Positions 57,861 through 64,000 of a stretch of DNA of 64,000 nucleotides are shown here, one piece after another; position 1 is the first letter of the stretch; each line of letters begins with the position of its first letter. The position numbers and the translations under genes are program-made. Below the pieces are notes generated by a model. It ran no database searches. It saw only the letters and a list, made by a program, of their open reading frames with translations, and was not told the origin of the DNA. Source of the DNA: Nemophila menziesii (Eukaryota; Streptophyta; Magnoliopsida; Boraginales; Hydrophyllaceae). The stretch lies in NCBI GenBank assembly GCA_029959085.1, contig JARWIR010000018.1:18413001-18477000 (forward strand), written 5' to 3'.

Positions 57861-58534
57861 AAGTTTTATGTTTAGAGAATTTTTATAAACCAAACGAAGC
57901 CTAAATTTTGAGAAGGATAAGGAGTTATATGGGAGATTTATGAGTTAAAGAGGGAATGAGAGAAAATAGGAAAAATTAGGTGAGTCCTATTATGTAATAT
58001 AGATATTTATATTTGTATTTATATTTATATAAGATATCTTGAAATAAAATTATTACCTAGTATGTATATTTATATATTGCAATATGTAATATAACTAGTT
58101 ATGACCCGTGCCTGAAGGCATTTTGAAAATTTTATAATATGAATCTGACTGGAAATTGCTAATCCAATACCACCAGGTCGAAGACCCATATCTCCTCGAA
58201 CGTAGACTCTCTTCGCATATAAGTAATGTTCATTTCTATTCTTGGTTTTACCGATTTTGGGTGTGAAAAATAAAAATACTACTTGTTTTTTATTAACGAA
58301 TCTCAAATTTCAAGTTTAGTAAAAAAGATAATAAAATCATAATTAGTTTAAAAAAGTAATTGAATAACATTTGAGTTGCGTGGTGAACTTACTCAAAATT
58401 CGATTCACAAAGTATGACTAAAAAAATTCTACAAAGTGAAATCAAAAAAATTCATGAGGTAAAAGCAGTCCATAGGCTAAATGAATAAAGTATGGAGTGG
58501 TTACCCAATGAGCGACCAAAGATCACTGCCTGAT

Positions 58535-58735
58535 AACCAGTTGAGGTAGCTTAACTGGCCAGAGCCTTATATTTCTTGAGCCTTTAAAGGGGGTAAAGTT
58601 AGAGGTACAGGTTTCTAATCCCCTCCCTAAACATGGGTAACCTAGTTCGGATTAAGTGGGAATATGCATGAGGAAGCGTGTATATTTTCTATAGGAATAG
58701 TCGTGGTGCACGAAAGTTAGCACTACCTGATCATC
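58535..58735 (+). mobile_element. SINE, second copy (3' truncated)
   Basis: Same family as 48602-48982: gaggtagcttaactggccag head, box-B-like GGTTTCTAATCCC, then ctttaaagggggtaaag, gggtaacctagttc and gaatatgcatgaggaagcgtg. It has a single copy of the segment repeated in the first SINE, and lacks the ggcccggacacc tail. Confidence 0.75.
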
Positions 58736-59109
58736 TTTACTATGTAAATCAAAGATTTATAGTATTTCATTCTCTCTTCAACACTTCTATTAATATCACT
58801 ATAAACTTCCGAAGTAGATCAATGCAATATATCTATTAAAAGACTTTCTTTACTTCAATTTTTTTATCCATGATAACTATACCAACTCGATGGAAATATA
58901 ACATATTAGAATATGAATTTAATATTTAATTAGTAACCAATAACTTTTGTTCAACATTTATAGAAACATGGGAGAAATTATTAAACAAAATCAAAATTAA
59001 ATTTAAGCTCCACTACCCGGTCAAAAACACTTTAAAAAATGTTCACCACGTTGTGATGAAACCTTAAGGTTTGTTTTTTCTACTTGCTTGCTTGATTAAT
59101 TGATTAATG

Positions 59110-59402
59110 GGCAACAATGCAATTTTGTGGATGCTCAACCAACTTCAGATCTCCTATTGTAGCTAACAAACCATCGCGAACCTATTTGGCAATATCACGA
59201 ACAACACCAGGTCTATGAGGAACAATATAGTGGATGATTTAGAAGGAGCACCAATCTCGTTCATAGTATCGAAATACTGAGTAATGAAAACCATGTCCAA
59301 TACATCTTTTGGAGTAGTCCCGGGTACACTTACAAAGAAACCAAGCACACTGTCAAACCATCCACTATTCCACCCCCTGACATAATCTTTGCTTCCCTTC
59401 AC
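59110..59402 (-). pseudogene. Captured fragment of an HIR (SPFH/band-7) gene
   Basis: Minus-strand frame with [20 protein letters not shown] and [14 protein letters not shown]; after a frameshift near 59235 the neighbouring frame gives [13 protein letters not shown], one stop, then VRDGLL. This is the C-terminal signature of plant hypersensitive-induced reaction proteins (VPGT..KDV.DMV..TQYFDT.KEIG...K....PHGPG.V.D). The parents are membrane-microdomain scaffolds linked to NLR immunity. Here only one exon-sized piece remains inside Helitron B, in the Helitron's own orientation, the usual pattern of Helitron gene capture. Confidence 0.8.
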
Positions 59403-59534
59403 CTTTGACCCGTTTAATCTGAACTATTTTCTCCGCTTCTCCTTTTTTCCTTAGCCGCTAGCCTCTAGCCTCAGCCTTTTACGTGTAATTTAAATGCTTT
59501 AGTAGAGGTTTCAGTCTCGTTTTGCCTTCTCTTT

Positions 59535-60005
59535 TTGAGTTAACTGTAGTATAGGTCCTTATATTATCCAAAAATTGCTATATTGGTCCCTATAGTGATT
59601 TCTTTAAGTTAACTTCAATAAATGCATTATAGTTCTCTATATTGATTTTCTTGATTTAATTGCACTCGAGGTCCATATATTTTGCAAAAATTGCTCCGGA
59701 GGTTCATATAATAAATTTGTTGAGTTAATTGCATTATTGGTCCCTATATTATTTAATTAAGTTAAATTGCACTATAAGTCCTATATAAAAAAATATTAGG
59801 TTAATTGCACTCTAGGTCCATCTATTGTAAAAAAATTATTTTAGGTTCCTATATTAAGTTTTTTGAATTGATTATAGGTCCCTATATAAAATTCAATGAG
59901 TTAATTGCACTATAGGTCCTATATTATGCAAAAACTGGTCTGTAGGTCTCTATGTTATATTATTTGTGATAATTGCACTGTACGCCCCTATATTAAATTT
60001 ACTTG
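59535..60005. repeat. Degenerate tandem repeat, about 35-70 bp unit
   Basis: About eight units built on gttaattgcactataggtcc followed by ctatattat and a variable spacer, starting near 59539, 59597, 59657, 59724, 59760, 59799, 59898 and 59968. Confidence 0.82.
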
Positions 60006-60938
60006 CATTGATCTTATTCAGGGATCTCTTGACATGTTCATCTGACTCAATATCAACAATGAGTGTCTGAACAATTTCATACCCGTAAGCGGATATAGCC
60101 TGTATATTTCGAAAATAATAAATGAATATTTAGTGACAAAGGGATTATGGAGTAATTTAACTGCAATTCTCAGAAAACTATAAGAGCACACTTTCAAAGG
60201 TAAAAAAAATGAAAAAGAAGGAGACAAACCATGGTTATCGACGAACCGAGAGTACGGAGGGGTGCGTTAGGACGGTAAGTGAAGATATTTCTCTTTAGTT
60301 TTTTTGTCAAATGCGAGTGTGAAGAGATAATAAATTGTAAAAATAATGAGACTAGGTTAAAATTAATATACTACCTTATTCGGGGTCTTTGATTGATGGC
60401 GTAGCCAAGCCCGGTTGATGATGGTGGAGATTGGTGGCCGCTTGGTTGAAGGTGAGTGTGAAGAAAGGGCAGGAGAGCGTCTTGTGGGAAGGTGAACTTT
60501 CTTTTTGTTTTTTTGTTTTAAACGAATGGAAATGTGAAGAAATAATTTTTTAGCTATATGATTGGTTAGGATTTAAATTATGAGAAGGTTAAGGAGTTAT
60601 TTGGGGGAATTATGAGCTATTTAGGGGAAGAGGGAAAATAGAGAAAATTAGGTAGTTTGTGTTATGTAATATAACTAGGTATAACCCGTGCCTGAAGGCA
60701 CTCCAAAAAATAATATTCCAGTTACATGTTCATTTACCGTTGATACATATGAAATGTTTAAAAATTAGAATGATTTTCGGTATTGAATATGTAAAAACTG
60801 AAATTATAGATAGTGTGTTATACAATTATAAAATTCAAATGATAATAAAGAAGTTGAAATACGAAAAAAAATTAAAAAGAAACAGAATCGAAAATACATA
60901 TACGATCATTCGTCTTATGTGCTTACTTATAATGAACA

Positions 60939-62546
60939 TTATATTAAAACTTCAGGATATACAATATTAGTTGTTGTTTGTTCACCATCGGGAAGAAGTA
61001 CATTTATGCAATCATAACTCGTACATCTTGATAATGCAACATACAATTGTCCATGACTAAATACTGGTGTTCGCAAATCGATCCCAACGAATTTCACATA
61101 TTGACCTTGAGATATATTGATGGCCATGGCATAGGCTAAACGCACACGAAATTGTCTCATTGTCATCACAAAGGGTATTTCCAAGTCAGAAGGCGTCAAT
61201 GATATTCTTGGAATGAATACCAAATTACCGAATTTATCTCCATTCAAAATGCGGGCTTCAATAACATGTGTTGAACATCTGACAACCATTATCTGCGTGC
61301 CATTACACAATCCATCCTTTGGGGAAATATTTCTTAACAACATGATAGGAGCACCCACTTTTTTTTTCAATTTGAACGGAGGTAACCCACTTGGATTCTG
61401 TGAGTTCAAATACTCAGGTGGATATCGAGATGTTATAGATTTATCTACTTGATCCTCTTCAACCATCTTATCAGCTGCTAGATACGTCTTCTGTATTCCA
61501 GGAAAAATCTTAAGTGCAAGATTGTTGATCTCCCTAACATCATCATTTCTCGCGGACAATATAGTGCGTTCATTGAGATATGTGTTAGTTACAGTTTCAA
61601 GGTCATGCAAGTTAGGATATGTGGTTGATATCAATTGTTCAAATTTGTGCACTTTCACATTGTTGTTGGGATCTCCATTAATTCTTCTGAGTTAGAGCCA
61701 ATTTAGAATGATTAAAAAATACTTAAATTTATGAGTATAAAAAAAATTTATAACAAAATTTAGAGCAATTCAAATTACCTTTAGCAGGAAGTCGGCAAAA
61801 TCAGAGTTCCCTCTAATTGAGTCGTTGAGACGCATAATAACATCTAATGTAAGCACGTGAATTTTTCTCCAAAGTATAGAACGTTTTAATGAGGTTCTGA
61901 CTATTTGTTCACGTACACCTTTTGGTACAACTGGTAAAATTTGTCAGAAATCACCTCCGAGAACAACAGTGATGCCCCCGAATGGCTTCGCATTTTTAAC
62001 TATATCTTTTAACGTTCGATTAACAGCCTCAACACAATTTCGATGTTGCATCGGAACTTCATCCCAAATTATGAGACTTGTTTTTCGTATCAACTCAGCC
62101 TAGAGGGATTGTTTAGAAATATGACAAATAGAATCTTCCACAGTATTCAGTGGTATTGAGAATGTGGAATGTGCAGTTCGACCTCCAATCAATAACAAAT
62201 ATGCGATTCTTGACGAAGCTACATTAATCACAAAATAATCTAAACTCTGACATTTTGTTGATATCGTATTGTATAAAAAGGTTTTTCCAGTTCCAGCACC
62301 TCCATTCAAGAAGAAAGTTACACCTTTACTATTAAACACGGAATCAACAATCTTATCGTATGCACGCCTTTGTGCACTGTTAAGTCGATCAACGTTTATA
62401 TCTGCATCCCTATATTTTGATTCCCTTTGAAGTTGTAAATGTTCTCTTATCAACCGATTTTCCACAACCAAGTTCCAATTCATGAGTTGTGGATTTTGTT
62501 TCAAAATTGGAGCACGGTTTATTGCGCGAGTTGTGTAGATAGTCAT
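60939..62546 (-). pseudogene. Helitron RepHel, PIF1-type helicase part
   Basis: Minus strand: [14 protein letters not shown] then Walker [13 protein letters not shown] (near 62290); a broken stretch 62100-61780 with the Walker B region LIIWDEVPM and GGDF followed by an in-frame TGA; a likely intron of about 95 bases (61786-61692, GTAATT...CTCAG); then an intact frame 61658-60939 with [20 protein letters not shown] and [10 protein letters not shown], ending at 60939. These are PIF1 helicase motifs I, II, V and VI in order. The protein unwinds DNA during rolling-circle transposition. The Rep endonuclease is not seen in this window. Confidence 0.88.
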
Positions 62547-64000
62547 TTCGATTCTTTTATTTTTCTGCGAAACCTATCTAATAATATCAATTATGTATTA
62601 GTTACAATATAATGACATTCGTGTTGTGTGTTTACTTATAATATACATTATTTCGAAACTTCAGGGTATAAAATATTAGGTGTTGTTTGTTCAACATCAA
62701 GAAGAATTACACGTATTCGATCATAAAGTGAAATTATAGGCTTACTTGAGGTCTGCGAACTTTTGCATTCGATTGGACTCGGGATGCACTCATTTTTGAG
62801 ACCTTATTTTTGTTATTCTATAAGCTCGTCATTTGATAGTACAATGATCTGAAAATATGAGGATTTATTAACATTTGGTAAATAAAATGATAAATCTATA
62901 TTACATGTTATACAAATGAAACAATTAATCTAGTAATAAATATACTGAAATACGACACACGTAAGTATAATTTTAATAAGTTCAACTATTTTATTTCAAT
63001 ACATAAAAAGTAGTTCTCCAATACAGTACAATTATTATCGAATCAAGAACAATTTATTACAAATAACTCCCTAAAAACGATTATTCATGAAAAAGTAGCA
63101 AATCAATACCATAAATTTATTGTCGAATCTATACTAATTTATTAAAATCCACTCCCAAAAACCTATTACATTGATAAATAACGACCATTCGAACATAAAT
63201 TACCCTGCTCCATGTTAGCAAGGGTTAAATCTGCTAGCATCGTAAACTCAATATCATCAAGTAAAACTTTCAAATCTTCTAGTTTATCCATATTTTTTAG
63301 TGAAGGTAGAATATTTGGTATTGGTCAATCTTGAGGAAGCGTGGCAACTATGACATATAGCAAGGGGGAGATCTAAAGGAACGTTTGTACTACTCCTAAA
63401 GGAATAATAACTTTCTTCCTTTCGTTTAATGTGATCAAGCACAGATTTAGTTAAATTCATTGGTTCGTCAGTGAATTCAGTCCATAAAAGGGTTATATTA
63501 TCGATTTCACCATATTCATCGTATGAATTTGTTATAGTCTTAGTTAGCATTTCGGGTGTGTCCATTGTATTTTTTGTTTTAGCCTGCAAAAATTAACTAT
63601 GAATAGAAAAAATTATATGTAAATATTTGTATGCTATATTTATTAAAAGTGAGTATTCGAAATGGAAAATATTATCTACAAACTACTCAAATAGTAATAC
63701 GATTACTAATTACAATATTCAGATTCTTTTTTTAGTTTATTAACAAAAGATAAATAGGATTTTACGATTTTATAATAAAAATATAGATATACTAAATGCC
63801 ACAAATAGTAATTATTAATTTTAGTAGTATTTTAATTATTTAATTATCAATTATTATAATATTTGTATATCAAAATATAAATATATAAAATATTTTATTG
63901 TTTGCTAAATTATTTGTATTTTCTTTTTTTTACAACTTTTTTCTTAAACCCACGTAAATTCCATTTGTTTTATATTTTTTAATTTTTTTTATTAAATCCA
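62547..64000 (-). other. Upstream Helitron C sequence with duplicated helicase tail
   Basis: At 62605-62760 a copy of the RepHel C-terminus and 3' flank (gcttacttataat, aaacttcagg, ttgttgtttgttc) duplicates 60900-61020; its frame reads EQTTPNILYPEV. Either a second Helitron copy was inserted and truncated or the 3' part was duplicated. The rest to 64000 is AT-rich; see the frame at 63284-63589. Confidence 0.6.
63284..63589 (-). CDS. Unrecognised 101-residue frame
   Basis: ATG 63589 to stop 63284. Acidic, with one Cys pair (CHSCHASSRL) near the C-terminus and no membrane segment. It lies upstream of the helicase remnant, where accessory Helitron ORFs or captured exons occur. It may be a captured exon or a fortuitous frame; I assign no function. 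Confidence 0.3.
   Translation of the reverse strand: MQAKTKNTMDTPEMLTKTITNSYDEYGEIDNITLLWTEFTDEPMNLTKSVLDHIKRKEESYYSFRSSTNVPLDLPLAICHSCHASSRLTNTKYSTFTKKYG

Larger units (their letters stand above)
54234..58003 (-). mobile_element. Helitron A (non-autonomous)
   Basis: Minus-strand element. 5' end TCTATATTAC at 58003; 3' end a perfect palindrome GTGCCTTAAGGCAC (54247-54260) followed by ...ACCTAG at 54234, in a host A|T site. Hairpin plus CTAG end and A-T insertion are the Helitron rules. Exact ends are confirmed because removing it rejoins the target duplication of the Mutator-like element. 3,770 bp without helicase; the interior includes short exon-like pieces and a duplicated 5' block. Confidence 0.88.
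58095..60674 (-). mobile_element. Helitron B with captured HIR gene piece
   Basis: Minus strand; 3' end TGCCTGAAGGCA (58109-58120) and CTAG at 58095. The right (5') 110 bp before 60674 match those of Helitron A (gagaaggttaaggagttat, aaaattaggt, tatgtaatata), so the 5' end lies at about 60673. Interior: SINE copy, HIR-like exon piece, tract of about 60-bp tandem repeats, 5' family block. No helicase. Confidence 0.75.
60675..64000 (-). mobile_element. Helitron C, decayed helicase-bearing, runs off window
   Basis: The minus-strand 3' terminus at 60675 has GTGCCTGAAGGCAC (60688-60701) and ACCTAG, the same design as A and B. The PIF1 helicase part of a RepHel protein ends about 265 bp upstream of the terminus, the expected place. 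The 5' end and any Rep nuclease domain lie beyond 64000 or are lost. Confidence 0.85.

Overview
The window is a plant nuclear chromosome segment, most likely eudicot. It is AT-rich and dominated by nested transposable elements with plant hallmarks: Athila-type Ty3 elements primed by tRNA-Asp, copia elements primed by initiator tRNA-Met, a tRNA-derived SINE, hAT/Mutator/Harbinger MITEs and Helitrons. I see no bacterial, organellar or CRISPR sequence. Only one gene looks intact and host-derived: a five-exon EAF7/MRGBP-like gene (NuA4 acetyltransferase subunit) at 16747-17672 on the minus strand. Host relics are a LEA-2/NHL pseudogene (27.7-28.2 kb), an NLR resistance-gene fragment split by a SINE (48.4-49.2 kb), and an HIR (SPFH/band-7) gene piece captured by a Helitron (59.1-59.4 kb).

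Layout. 1-15.9 kb: a decayed minus-strand copia (copia A), split by a young 12,854-bp Athila-like element (element 1, 833-13686; TSD GACCA; LTRs differ at about 4 of 1563 sites by eye). 15.9-18.2 kb: the host gene. 18.2-21.0 kb: a Harbinger-like insertion (TAA target duplications) inside a Mutator-type MITE (9-bp TSD), carrying minisatellites and GC-rich sequence. 21.4-23.4 kb: a LINE-type ORF1 relic and the 3' end of a third Athila-like element (element 3). 23.4-27.7 kb: copia B (minus), followed by the LEA-2 pseudogene. 29.6-30.1 kb: a hAT MITE. 30.2-36.8 kb: very old copia C (plus), containing a Mutator-type MITE. 36.8-48.4 kb: an apparent solo LTR (LTR4) split by element 2 (36989-46940; TSD GAACT; LTRs about 1.8% diverged), an Athila-like derivative lacking RT, RNase H and the integrase core. 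48.4-52.6 kb: NLR fragment, copia D scrap, and a pogo-like transposase pseudogene carrying a hAT MITE. 52.66-54.23 kb: a long-TIR Mutator-like element with GC-rich cargo. 54.23 kb to the end: three minus-strand Helitrons in head-to-tail order (A, B, C); B carries the HIR fragment and C the PIF1 helicase relic.

The most interesting unexplained signal is the non-coding architecture shared by elements 1 and 2. Their proteins and LTRs are diverged, yet both carry an LTR-terminal hairpin, a GC-rich tandem array between pol and ORF3, a hairpin just after ORF3 whose one stem difference is a wobble pair, two further conserved 3'-UTR blocks, and five copies each of a TTGAGTTKGGGGT polypurine-tract-like motif, only the last of which is the true PPT. 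ORF3 (no clear function; basic N-terminus, C-terminal coiled coil in element 1) is kept in both, even where the polymerase has been lost. Boundaries marked approximate were judged by eye.
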